Assembly: GCA_037189585.1 (NCBI GenBank)
Contig: JBBCJA010000016.1
Location: forward strand, 58,276 to 122,275
DNA: 64,000 bases
Direction of reading: 5' to 3'
From: JAEXNA01 sp037189585
GTDB taxonomy: Bacteria > Vulcanimicrobiota > Xenobia > Xenobiales > JADMJV01
Shown here: positions 34,973 through 46,600 of the stretch, piece after piece
Position numbering within the stretch: the first letter of the stretch is position 1
Layout of the letters: every line of letters begins with the position of its first letter
The notes under the pieces: model-generated
Databases searched by the model: none
What the model was told of the DNA's origin: nothing
Seen by the model: only the letters and a program-made list of their open reading frames with translations
Position numbers and translations under genes: made by a program

Positions 34973-37900
34973 TTACAAGATCTCAACGGGTGGTGAGATC
35001 GCGATGATCCTCGCTTGTGCCTCTTTCAAATTTCTTAGCGATTTCGATTGTACTGGGAAAGAGTCTGTTGAATTAGGGTCTCTTGGAAAGAGCCAGTCGA
35101 AATCGAACCCTTGAGAAATCTTTGAACGACTACCCAAAAGTGAGACATCAAACCAACATTCCGTCTTGTCAGTAACCAGTTCGAGGATGAAGCCGCCCAG
35201 CAGGTCTTCCGTGGTCATGGCAGAGGTCATCTCGTGGTCATTTTCTTCATAGTCACCTATGTCAGAAAATCTGCCGATCGTAATTTTTGAAGGTTTGAGT
35301 GTTCTGTCCTCAGATAAGTCTAAAGTGAGTGTAAGACTATTGGGTCCGACCACTTCTCCCAGGTCGATCGTCATCGTCGAAGTGGATGAGTTCGGTTTCG
35401 TCAAAATCGCCGCCAACCTCATCTTCTCCTTAGTCACTGCACGGATGAACAGTTTCAAACGGCGTGCCTGCTCGAGACCTCGGGATACGAGGTCAAAGTA
35501 AGATAGCTTAAAGGTCTCTGGAGCAGCCGTGAGACTCTTGTTGCACAGGATTGCGGCAGGTGTTTCGAATTCGAATATCCGCACATATCTCGCAGTCGAA
35601 TTTACCTTTATGGTCTTACCCTCATAGAGAGCGGCATCAATGTAGGTTTCCAGTGGGCGTCCAGGCGAGTCTGTTAACTTGGTGGTGAACACGCTGAGAT
35701 GCCTGTGGACATGGAGCGGAATTCGTGCTTTTTGATTGTCGTCCCCATGGATCGAACTTTGTAGCCACAGGTTGTCCCCTGAGGACGAATCAAAGAAGGA
35801 CAAGGTATCCTTATCTATCCGGCGGGCCTGGATTTCTTCTCCGAATCGGAACCATCTCGAACTAGATTTATTTCTGGCAAGCCAGCGGTCAAAGTCCCGT
35901 TGAGTTCTGGTCCAAGTCAAAGCCGTAGCCAGGCTCGCCATACTCTTTTCAGCCTTGGCTCCCGAGGCTGGTCGGAGTCGAATTCCATGACCTCCTGACC
36001 ACTCCAGACTGCTCAACAGCCTCGGGTGGCTGCTGGCTTGGTCGCCAGCGCCACTCCCCCAAAGCGGTCGCAGAAAAATGCTGAGACAGTAGCTTCCCGG
36101 TGAGATCTCTTGATGAAGAAGAATGATCTCTTCGAAAGCTTCAGCCTCCGCTAAAAGGATCGGCTTTGAAGAGACTTCCGCTAGAGGGTCCAAAAGTTTG
36201 GGCGGAACGCTAAATTTCCCCGCTTCCCAAAGGAGTACCGTGCTACCGCCTCCTTCCTGGACCAGAAGTTCCATAGGTTGGGTACCCCAAGATTCCACCT
36301 CCGCTTTCGGCCAACTTATGTGCCAGCAATCAGAAGCCTCCAATAGTCTGGGTGTCTGTTCCCGTTTGACTAACCAATTGGGATCGATGTAACGACGTAG
36401 CAAGACGGCTAGAAAGTGTTCTTGGAGATCGTCCCCGGATTTGGATGGGAACCTCGGAGTCAAAACATAGGTCGAGTTAGCAAAGACTGCAGAGCGTGTC
36501 GCAGTTCCATCATAAGTCAGGCCAACCGGACCCTCGGCTTCCAGGGACATCTTCAGGCCCCGACTCGAATCCAAACTTTGGTAGGTCAACCTGGAGTCTC
36601 GGCCGATCTCCTTGCGTGCATCGGTGATGGCAAGTCGCTTCTCCTCGAAACTCCAGTTCCAACCTGTCTTGACCTCCGCGGCGACACGTTCAGCTAGACC
36701 AGTTCGCGAGTACGGCGGCTCCTGCAGTAGGGCTAAAACGGGAGGACAGATAGTATCGATCTGGCTTGGCGTCGTGGTCAAGGGAAGAAGCGCGCGCAAT
36801 TGGGGGCGAGTCAGCTCGACGCGGGCCGAATCAGCTAGCATGGCGATTCGAAGATTCCAAGGCTGGTCGTCATTGTGAGTATCGACAAAGCTGTCTCGAT
36901 TCGCTCTGATCGCTCCAGCGTATCTCGACCAAAGACGGTAGCGATGGCGAAAATAGGTCGCGGACGGCTGGTCCCAATTGAACGTCTCGATCAGGAACTG
37001 TCCCAGGCTGCTGTTATCCACATCGCTGCTGATGGCAAACTTCGACGATGGTGGTAAAGACAAAAGCCGAACGGGCGGAGCCGTCACCGCGTCCTCATCA
37101 TCACGACCAGCGAACGCGTCCTTCTCAAAACGTTCATCACACCTGACTGGGAGCGCGGCCAGGTCGATCAGGACTTCGGAAGTTTGCGACATTCCCTTGG
37201 AGTCGGCTCTATGGCTTGCATCGTAGGATGTCACAGGGTCGAGATAGTGATAGACAGGCTGCCCGCTCGGTCGCCATCGCTGCGTGGTGACCTCAATCTG
37301 TCCAAACTGTCTCCAATGGTGGTAGTGGCTCGTGTTGTTATGGAGAGACAGGGGATGGACAACCAGATCATATTTTCTGAGCTTTGGATGAAGGACACAC
37401 TTCAGAGCGTCGTCAGCCATCGCTTTGGCTTGCTCCGGAGCCTTTACCTTTAATCCTAGCATGACCTCGATTCGAGTCGACAAGGGGGCAAATGCAAGTC
37501 CCTTTGACTTGGGTTGACCATCGTCAGGTCGGTTCGGTATCGTGACCTCTCGCGAGGACAGTTGCTTCATGCCGTCATGAAAGACGCTAGGATGATCTTT
37601 AGAGTCAAAATTGGTCTCCGCCACCAGGGGCCAGAGCAACAATTCCGCCACAAATCCCGACGGAATCTCCAAGCGAACGGTTTGGGTTCTCGAAATCACT
37701 TCTTGGTCTGGAGAGACTGACAACTGTCGGGAAGATGCGATCTCTATCCGCTGGCTGAACCATCCCCTCAGGCTCCGGAAGTACTCGACTAGACTCGCAG
37801 GTTCTTTCCAAAGTCCGGAGTCTTTGAGGAAGTCCTTGACCGTCCTTTGGCCAATTGTGCCTTCCGCTAAAAACTCCGTGAACTTTCCACGATAGTCCAA

Positions 37901-40630
37901 AGTTCGAACATGTGCCGTGTTTGAGTCATCATCGCCGGGAACAATCCAGTCGGTGGCGAGTAGCTCGAGCCGGACAGCACAAACGGCAGGATCCGGCAGA
38001 GCGGATAAGGCTTCCGCCAGTTCCTGATTGCGGTGTCGATGGACATAAGCATAGAGGAGGAGCTCAAAGAAGGCATCAATTCTGTCCCTAACCTCTGTAT
38101 TGTCCTCTTTGTTAGGGAAGGCCGCTCGGCGCAGATCGGGATTGGCAAACCAACGGTCGAAATCTAGAAAACTAACGCAGGGACTCTGGATCCAATAGAC
38201 CACCGAGCTCGGTATCTCTCGCCTCCAGATCTGCTCCTCAGAAGAGGACAAGAGAAGAACTCCGTCTGCTCGCCTTCGCATCACCTCCGAAGGGTCCACG
38301 AAGCTGAGCCCGACTCTGGATTCCGAATCCGCTACGACCTCTAGTCGGAGCCATAACGGGGTGCTCTTCTCCACTTGCTTGTAAGGTAAGGAATTCAATT
38401 GAATCCGGCTCTGGTTCTGCTCGGTCTGAAATCGCAAGATTAGGGAATCGCCTTCGAACTTCCAGGATGGCAAGGATACATCCGCACCGGCATTTGGCCC
38501 CAACGCATGTCCTGAGAAGAAGTGCAACGTCAGAGTACATTCCCCGGATACTCGGAAGTCCTCGATTCGATATTCCAAGGTCTTGCCGTTTTCTGGAAAC
38601 ACAAGCAGACCGAGCCCCTCAGGGCTCTGGAAAAGATCGACGACGGCGGGATCGTCCTTGGTCGCAAGAAGACCTACGCGTGGGTAGTCGTTAGCCAATG
38701 GTTGCACGCCCTCGATGGCTTGACCGACCCGGGTCAGTTCCCGGTTCTGTGTGGTGAGAACCACGGCTCCGAGTGCTGTTCGCCGCTGATAGAGTACCGA
38801 GCTGATAAAGGTTGGATCGGCCGGGGCTTCCACCTCGGGTTTAGGTTTCCAAGGATACGTTGGATCAGCGAGTTTCTCCGGTAAGCTCCCGCCTTTGGTG
38901 ACAGCGAAGGAAAAGAGTTCGAACCGGCGTCCGTAGGCCAGGGACGGTAGCGGTTGAAACCGACCTAGTGCCTCATCGCCGAAGTCCGCCACATCGCTCC
39001 GGTAAAACGGCTTCACCGTCGCTCCCCCCTCCTGATCCAATCTGGTTTGAGAGAAGGCCGCTGAAGAGAACGGAAAACCTTCGTAGTTGACGAACATCAG
39101 ACCGCGCCCATCCACCGTAACCGGAAGGATGGGATCAATAGCCAGGGGCACGTCGTCGCTCTCGGCCTTGTCGGACTGGTAAAAGTGAAAGCTAGCCAAA
39201 TTCGCGTGAGCCCAAAGGTCGCCGTCTGGAAGAAGGTCGAGGCGACGAATGGCGAAAGCCAGCCCGTTAAAGTCCCATCCGAACTGGTCGATAAGTTGAG
39301 CGTCGAAATTCTTACAGACCTGGATGGGAAGCGGTTCCGGCTTGGAATCAGGTGTGAACACGGTTGAAGCTTCATTCTTGATGCCGGATAAGAGCTTCTC
39401 GAGCATCTCCCTCCGCCTCTCGATAGATCCCTTCACTACGGCTTGGGTATCGGTTGGAATGGAAATCTTTGGCAACTTGACCACCCAATCCGGAAACTTT
39501 TCATCCCCTTCACCAGCAAGGCCTAGTCGTGCCCTCAGATAGCTTGCTATTATCTTCGTATCTTTGGCGGGGTCGCCGGGGCTGCCGATCAGCAATCCCG
39601 CATACTCGATCGAAGCGATTCGGGCGACGCTTTCGTAGTACGTTTGAGATGAGCGCAGAACCTCAAGAGCCTCATCTCGAGCTTTCTCAAACCCCGGAAA
39701 TTCCTTGTCGAGAAGTTTCTCTCCAATGCCGCGAAGAGTGTTGGGATCGGAGGTGTCTAGCTCCGATAAGCCTTCTAACCAGGTCGCGGCTTGGACTATC
39801 GCTTCCAAGAAGCCCTTTCGCCCTTCTCTAGTCGGTCTAGCTAGCCATAGTAAGATTGAGTCCACGACACGGAACTTACGTGGCTGATTTGGTAAAACGC
39901 TTTCCGTCGAGAAAAGATCCGTAGCGTGGCGTTCAAGATAGGAAAGGTAGCGGAAGCTCTGGTCGATATCTTTGGGGGCTTTGAGGTAACCCTCCTCACT
40001 CAACAGATCGCCCAAATGGTCAGCCTTGGGTTTTTCTAGCGGATGGCTTCGAACCGTCAATGCGATATCTCCCACCTTCAGCCACTCGCCTGAGAGAGTC
40101 CAGATATCCTCAAGCACCGTAATCGAGACGGCCTCTGGCTGGGGTGGCTTGTTACCCAAATATGGGACGAGTAGGTAGTCCCCGTTGGAAGGCAAGATCT
40201 CGCTCACTCGAAAAGCTTGAGTCAGGCTGAGCTGGTGGGGGACTGGTGCGCTCCACGCTTGACTCCCCCGCAATCGGTGACTCGCGCCAGCGTCGCCGAC
40301 ATCAATCTCGTCCTCGGTATCTTTAGTACACCAGTACTCGGAATTGGCGTCCTGTGACTCCTTCTCGAGCCAAGAAATGAAACGCTCCATGGGAGTCTTA
40401 TCAAGATCGATTCGCTGGAGATTATCCAGGTGTTGTTTAAGTTCGCGCTTCCCGTTCACCTCCGCGACGCTAAAAAGCGCGAGCTTCAGTTCGGGAATCT
40501 GCTCTAGGATTTGTAGGAAGGCTTCTTTGGCCTTGCTCGCATCCGAACTAGGACATTCCACCGCCAAGAAAGCGGAGATGTAGGGGCCGTATTTCTCCGG
40601 ATCACGATCTACTGTAAGATGAAGAAGCAT
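34973..40630 (-). CDS. giant unrecognised protein, 1885 residues
   Basis: I do not recognise a family. The protein is rich in predicted beta strand with few cysteines, no signal peptide, no membrane segment and no P-loop or nuclease motif that I can see. The N-terminal part (to about 120) looks helical (FLQILEQIPELKLALFSVAE). The rest has many W/Y-containing strands with PxxG turns. The ribosome site GGAG is embedded in the last codons of the 2376-residue gene, nine bases ahead of the ATG, so the two are made in fixed ratio. One unbroken frame of 5.6 kb means it is under selection. It is the last gene of the operon. Confidence 0.7.
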   Translation of the reverse strand: MLLHLTVDRDPEKYGPYISAFLAVECPSSDASKAKEAFLQILEQIPELKLALFSVAEVNGKRELKQHLDNLQRIDLDKTPMERFISWLEKESQDANSEYWCTKDTEDEIDVGDAGASHRLRGSQAWSAPVPHQLSLTQAFRVSEILPSNGDYLLVPYLGNKPPQPEAVSITVLEDIWTLSGEWLKVGDIALTVRSHPLEKPKADHLGDLLSEEGYLKAPKDIDQSFRYLSYLERHATDLFSTESVLPNQPRKFRVVDSILLWLARPTREGRKGFLEAIVQAATWLEGLSELDTSDPNTLRGIGEKLLDKEFPGFEKARDEALEVLRSSQTYYESVARIASIEYAGLLIGSPGDPAKDTKIIASYLRARLGLAGEGDEKFPDWVVKLPKISIPTDTQAVVKGSIERRREMLEKLLSGIKNEASTVFTPDSKPEPLPIQVCKNFDAQLIDQFGWDFNGLAFAIRRLDLLPDGDLWAHANLASFHFYQSDKAESDDVPLAIDPILPVTVDGRGLMFVNYEGFPFSSAAFSQTRLDQEGGATVKPFYRSDVADFGDEALGRFQPLPSLAYGRRFELFSFAVTKGGSLPEKLADPTYPWKPKPEVEAPADPTFISSVLYQRRTALGAVVLTTQNRELTRVGQAIEGVQPLANDYPRVGLLATKDDPAVVDLFQSPEGLGLLVFPENGKTLEYRIEDFRVSGECTLTLHFFSGHALGPNAGADVSLPSWKFEGDSLILRFQTEQNQSRIQLNSLPYKQVEKSTPLWLRLEVVADSESRVGLSFVDPSEVMRRRADGVLLLSSSEEQIWRREIPSSVVYWIQSPCVSFLDFDRWFANPDLRRAAFPNKEDNTEVRDRIDAFFELLLYAYVHRHRNQELAEALSALPDPAVCAVRLELLATDWIVPGDDDSNTAHVRTLDYRGKFTEFLAEGTIGQRTVKDFLKDSGLWKEPASLVEYFRSLRGWFSQRIEIASSRQLSVSPDQEVISRTQTVRLEIPSGFVAELLLWPLVAETNFDSKDHPSVFHDGMKQLSSREVTIPNRPDDGQPKSKGLAFAPLSTRIEVMLGLKVKAPEQAKAMADDALKCVLHPKLRKYDLVVHPLSLHNNTSHYHHWRQFGQIEVTTQRWRPSGQPVYHYLDPVTSYDASHRADSKGMSQTSEVLIDLAALPVRCDERFEKDAFAGRDDEDAVTAPPVRLLSLPPSSKFAISSDVDNSSLGQFLIETFNWDQPSATYFRHRYRLWSRYAGAIRANRDSFVDTHNDDQPWNLRIAMLADSARVELTRPQLRALLPLTTTPSQIDTICPPVLALLQEPPYSRTGLAERVAAEVKTGWNWSFEEKRLAITDARKEIGRDSRLTYQSLDSSRGLKMSLEAEGPVGLTYDGTATRSAVFANSTYVLTPRFPSKSGDDLQEHFLAVLLRRYIDPNWLVKREQTPRLLEASDCWHISWPKAEVESWGTQPMELLVQEGGGSTVLLWEAGKFSVPPKLLDPLAEVSSKPILLAEAEAFEEIILLHQEISPGSYCLSIFLRPLWGSGAGDQASSHPRLLSSLEWSGGHGIRLRPASGAKAEKSMASLATALTWTRTQRDFDRWLARNKSSSRWFRFGEEIQARRIDKDTLSFFDSSSGDNLWLQSSIHGDDNQKARIPLHVHRHLSVFTTKLTDSPGRPLETYIDAALYEGKTIKVNSTARYVRIFEFETPAAILCNKSLTAAPETFKLSYFDLVSRGLEQARRLKLFIRAVTKEKMRLAAILTKPNSSTSTMTIDLGEVVGPNSLTLTLDLSEDRTLKPSKITIGRFSDIGDYEENDHEMTSAMTTEDLLGGFILELVTDKTECWFDVSLLGSRSKISQGFDFDWLFPRDPNSTDSFPVQSKSLRNLKEAQARIIAISPPVEIL

Positions 40631-40635
40631 AAGGC

Positions 40636-43600
40636 TTATCTCCTCGCTTTCTTGAGCCGGTCGAGCGCTTGGTCGACTTCTCGTTCTTCCGAGGTCTGAG
40701 CGCCGGTCCTGACCTCACCGCCAGCGTTGCCGGAAATTTGGCGTTCCGTTCGTCCACCACGTAGCTTGTAACGGGCGTTGGCGCTGGCTTTCAGGCGAAA
40801 GAATCGGGAGATACGAATCGAGACGGAGACTCTCCCTTCGGCGTCGATTTGTCCATTGTCACGATAGGTCATCTGTAACACAAGGTTGATGTGACAACTC
40901 ACGATGCCGGCGACATCAACGTATCCGGCGACGACGAGTGACACAGAGACGAGAAGCTCGCTCTCCCCTCCGATAGCCTTCCGATAGGCGACCCCTGCGG
41001 AGAAAGCGATGAAGACCTGTCCGGAAAAAGGTCCAGCCGCGAAGGCCAAAGCCGCGGATGCGCCGGCGGCGAACTCCGCCGACACCGCGAGTTCGCCCTT
41101 GATCGGTTGATACTCCACATCCAACTCGATGTAGCCGCTGCCGCCCAAGATAAAGATCGAGAAGATGAAGGGTCGCTCTTTTCTCGAAAGATTGAAAGTG
41201 TTGCGCAGGACGAAATTAGGGAATGCGATCAAACTGAATCGATTGCCGATCGAGATGTTGGAAACGCCACTGGTTCCAAAATTGACGGTCACAGGCGGGA
41301 GAGCGAACTCGTGCATGAGGCCGACCGGGATCCCATCTTGTTTGAGGATGGCCAGTCCTCCAACCTCCTCTGGAAACAGCTCCGCCAAGTACTCCTGGAC
41401 AAAACGCATGGCATTGTGGACGCGAATCTTCTTGGGGTCGAACTCAACCTTCAGGCCCGACTCTTGGTTGAAGGCCAGTCCAAAGTCCTCGAACCGCACC
41501 AGGGATCCCCCTGAGACTTGCAGGTCTAAAGCCGTCGAGATGCGGCCATGGCCAGTGTTGGAAACCTGGTCGGTATCCTTGGAAGCCTCTAGCCGGAGCT
41601 GCCCTTGAAATTGTGGACGCACAAGCTGGGCAAGGAACGGGCCTGCGGAGAAAAACTCAACGTCGTCGGGGATGGGCACATCAATATCGACTTGAAGCCA
41701 AGCTTTGGCCTGTTTCTTGTCAAAATCATGGGTGATCTTGAGGCGGTCGCCGATACTGTCGGGCAACTCTACCCCAGGAAGGAGTCTGTCGAGATTGACA
41801 CCACCAAAGTTCTGAAAAATCTCCTGCAACTTCACGTTCTTGGGAAGAGCCGGGACGACCCGATCGCTGAGCTGGTCGAACGGAATGGTTAAGCCCATGG
41901 CTTTCAATTCGTCTCCCATTCGATTCAACAGGGCGTTGCACTTAGTGGTTTGGATGACGTCATTCACATCATCAAAGGTGGCTCTCATCCGGTCGATGTC
42001 GGACTTCAGCGCCCCCAATTCAGGGGCCGAGGTGACCGCCGCGTAGATTTTGAGAATGTTGTTCGGGGTCGCACGCAAACCTCCGGCAGCCAATTGGGTC
42101 GTAGCTTCAAACAATCGGGTTCCATAAGTCTTCGCACGCTCGACGGAGGTGACGGCTGTATTGTGCAGATCCCGAATCCCAGCGTCTAGCTGGTGGAGCT
42201 TATTTTTGGCTTCCTCAAGACTTGTCGCGGCATGCTTGAGAGCCTCGAGCTGAGCGACGATTGGCGACAGTTTGGATTCGATGTACGCAGCGCCATCCTT
42301 GGCCAGCGCGCTAAGGTACTCGTGCGTTTGCTTAAGCCCCCCTTCGAGCTTGTCGCAGGTCGCCGTCAAATCTTGGATGCTGTCCAACGACTGCTCAGTC
42401 ACTTGCTTGAGTTGAGCGACGATCCGGTCGCTCCAACTGGGAATAACCTTGCGTAGCGCCTCCTTGGCCTGGACGGGGTCGGCCGGTAGCGACTTTAAGC
42501 TCTCCCTCACTATCGGGCCCAAGACCTCTCCGATGACGACCTTCTCAAGTAGGGAGATCGGCTGCAGCTCGTCAACGGCGACAGTGAGGATATCGTGAAT
42601 TTTGCCGAACATCCCGTCGATGCCTTGACCGACGAATGCCACCTCCGCGGCAAGACGCCAGGAGATCACCTCAAGGTAAGAGAGAAGAGTCTCGACCAAC
42701 AGGTCGATGGGCGTGCCTATCCGTGGCAATGTTTGACGACCAAAATCTGTGGCGAAAGTTAGCTTATGAAGGAGCTTTGTACTCTTTGACTCGATCGTCT
42801 CTTTGAGAGAGACTGCCCCACTCTTTTCGAGTTCCTTCAGCATATCGGTCAGTTTTTGGGCGGCCTGGCCTGCTTTAGAAAAAGATTCGATGAGAGCTGC
42901 CGACAACGCGTTAGTCACTGATGACGCCGTATGGAAGACCTTGTACTCGACCATCTCCGCCGCCTGGAGTGCGCCGGACAAGGTGTCTAAAAGCGAGGAG
43001 AGCTCATTCAGGTTCGTGGAGCTTTCAACAAGGATCGTCCTCAGCGCTCCAGGAGGCAACTTCAGTGCTTCCTGAGTCAAGAGAGCTTCAAATGTATCGA
43101 GGTCGGACTTCGCGACGGAAACCGCGTTGCGAAAGCCCATGAAGGTGTTTGTGGCTAGACTACCGGCTTGCGCTAGATCAGCCAAAGCCTTTCCCTGCGC
43201 TAGAGCGACGGCCTGGATGCCAGTGGAGAGGGGAGTGACGACCCCTTGCGCGAGACCGTCAAGTTCCACTCCTAATCGATAGCGTGCTTCGTCCACCGCC
43301 GCCAGTAGCTCACTTTTTCCCGAGGAGATCGAGAACTCCAAGGCCTCCAAGAAAGCTTGCTCGCGCTCCGGTGACCATGGCTTGGTGCTATCGTAAGAAG
43401 CAGCCAACTCTCGCACTCGGGCTTGAGCCCGGCGGATGGAAGCTAGTCCATCCTCCTTGTAGTCGGAAATGATAGCCCGAGCTTTCTCGACACTTTGCTG
43501 GACTCCACCGACATCGCGGCTGGCCGTTTCGAAGATAGGAGTGAGCTTTTCTTTGACTGCATCGGTAATCGCCTTGGCCAGTCCATCGTCAACGGTCCAG

Positions 43601-46600
43601 GAATCAAGCTTAGCGAGGGCCTCCGCCTCCCACTCCTTCAGTTGCAAGCCTACCAATAACGACTTGTTTTTGAGAGTCGTCACCGCCTCGGCCTTAAGCT
43701 GGGCGCAACGAGGAATCGTAAGCTCCTGGACCACCTCGGGGATGGTACGCCCCTTGAGCTTCTCGACAGTTGTCTTGGCCTGCTCAAAGAGTTTTGCGCT
43801 CGACTCCCTCAAGACCTGGGTAAAGGCGTCGAGCGCTTCGTTGAATTGATCCTTGTCGTTCGCGGTTTGTAGATTCGTTAGAGCTTTACGGTAGCTCTCC
43901 CGTTCTGTAGTCTGATCTTCGAGGTTCCATAACGGAGGCGTGGCGAAATCCTGAGGAAGACTCACCCCCAGCTTCAGCATGGACTCCCAGTTTTTCGGCT
44001 CCTCAGCTCGGTAGCCACGCATGAAACTGACGGTATCCAAACTGACATAGATAGGCTTGGAAGAGCGCGCCGCGTTCAATATCACTTTCTGAGCCGCAGG
44101 CGCTAGTCTCCAAGTGAAGCGACGACTGCCGGGCAAAAATCGGCTGACAGGAGCTTGGCGCTTTGAAGGCTTGTCGTGGAGCTTGCTCGCAACCCCTATG
44201 ATCTTTTGAGCGTCGGGCAGCGGTGCGAAGTCTACTCCTGGACGTACGGGCCAGCGGTCGGTGTTGAGCTCCTCTCTATCCTGACCTTGTTCGAAGAAAG
44301 CATAAAAGTATATGTAGTCCGGGTCTAAACATTCCTGGACAACCTCGGGTCGCTCGCCCTCACCTTCGCTCTGAAGACAAAAGGCTATGTCCGGGCGTGG
44401 GTAGACCTGAGGTCTCTGCCGGGCATCGTGGCGGTTCCACAGGGGGACCTCCCAGGCATCCGTGCCGACATCCCGGCTCCAACTGCTGTCAACATTGATG
44501 ACACGGGTGTTGAAACGAACTCTTTTGAGAAAACCGCTGCTTTGGGGCGATGCTGTGTCGAAGTCGGGAAACAGACGTTCGGTTTGGAGAAGTTCGATGT
44601 ATTCTCTCACTTTGCGCAGGACAGGCCGGCGTGTTCGGCTGCCTGGCCCATCGGTGGGGCAAAACTGAGCTGAATGATTGCAAGTGCGCTCATACACGAC
44701 GACGTGCTTAGCTCGGTGCCAAAAAGGAGCTATCCGGCCGACAACCTCTACCCTCTGTTTCTGAATGAATCCGTTTCTGGTCTCGCTGATGATCGCCACT
44801 TGCCCATTCAAGAACTCCGCTCTTTGGTCAGCGTCTCCCCCGATGGGAGAAAGGGCAACACTCTCTAGCGTCCCTCCAGAGGGTTTCGGATTGGTCAATA
44901 GGGCCTGAAATAGGGCGGTGGCTTCGATCGGCCAGAGGGCCCCTCCCGATAATCCTTGGGGATGGTAACGAGGCCCCGGATTGCTGTCGGGGTCAGCCTT
45001 CGTTTGCTTTGGTCCGAGAGGGTATTGTGAGATTCTGCCGGCCTCCCCGCTGTCGATCGGCGCGCGATGCAACGCGGTCTCTCTCAGTGCGAACGAAACT
45101 CCTTCACTGAATCGAGCAGGTGCGAAATCCATGACGGAGTCAGGGTTGTCAGCCCACAGTTCTAGGCGCTCCGGACGTCGTCGGATGGCCCGCGCTAAAT
45201 TTGGCCAACCTCTCACGGTACCTTCGCCGACGCCCAGAGGACGACCCAGTAGGGCCTCTATCTCGGCCACTCGAGCTCTTCGACCCAGCCCCCGCTCCTT
45301 GGAGGTCTCGACTCCTACCGCTAGGCCGTACAAGAACTCTCCCCGAAAGGCCGCCAGCGCAACCCCCAGACCTAGTTCGCCCCGCTGGCGGAAGAGTTCG
45401 AAGGCTTCCCATTCCGGTAGAAAATAACCTCGAGCGACATCACTCGGACGAATCCACACGTCACAGGGCGGAGTGAGGCGAAACTCGACGGCTCTCCGCT
45501 TGAGATCCCGAGCGTCACTCTCGAAGGGGCGAACGCTATCATCAGAGCCTGTAGGCACGTCATGCAACTCTAGCCGCCCCGGTTTGTCCATGCTCTCGCC
45601 GACGGCTTGGGGAGGAAAAGTGAAGCGGTAAGTGTCCGTAACAGCCTTATAGCGCCAGAGTCGTTCGAGGCTCGAGTAGTTCGCGACCTCCGTGCCGCCC
45701 GCGTCACCCCGGGCGGCCAGGGGGGTCTGGGTGAACCGAAAGATCGAAAACGGCTCCGCCGAGATCACGACATAGTCGCGCGACTTCGCGGAGGCCGATG
45801 TCAGATCGCGAATCTGAGCCGACAATGTGTGATCGTCGTATGGTCCCACGGACTCGGTCACCCTTAGCCGGTAGTGAGCGGCCGACTTATCGGGGTCTGA
45901 CAGGGTCACGAGAATAGGCGACGCAGCGGGCTCACTGCCTCTGCGCGCGGGTCCGAGACCTAAGGGTTCGACAGCCTGGAAGTCAAAGGTGAAATCCTTA
46001 AGTTGAACCGCGACTGTTATCTCTCTTCCAGAGAAGGCTGAGCCGGTCGGGCTTTTGGTCAGACTTGCCTCCCCGCCCACGAAGAGTTCCCCTCCTCCCA
46101 AAGTGGTTCCATCCACGACCTTGCCCTTGAACGCCAAACCACCGAGCAGGGCGGCGTAGTCGGTAAGCGCGGAAACTTCCAGAATCAGCTTAAAAGCTGA
46201 GAGAAATTTCCCGACGGCGCTCTCTTGTCTTGAACCCTCCAGCTTAACTCGAAGGGTTGCCCCTCGAGGAAGAGGACTTACAAGTGACGGCGGCTGAGCA
46301 ACCTGAAAAACAGGGCTGTGCTTTTGGTCGGGAGCAAGCTTGTCGGCCTCGAGCGTGATGGGGAAGGCTGATCCGCTTCGCTCGCTGGGCGTGAAGGTGG
46401 CGTCCGTAAGACCCAGATCCACACCGGTCATCTTTTCTGAAACCGTTGAGGTCGCAAACCGGCAAACTTGAGAGGCCAGGTTAACGCCCATAAAGGTGGA
46501 TTGGGGCTGTGCGGGCTGGGTATGAAAATTGGCCTCACGAACTTTCGTCATCGCGCTTAGAGCTGCCGGCAGTCCGGCGGCTTCCGAATTGAGGTCTTCG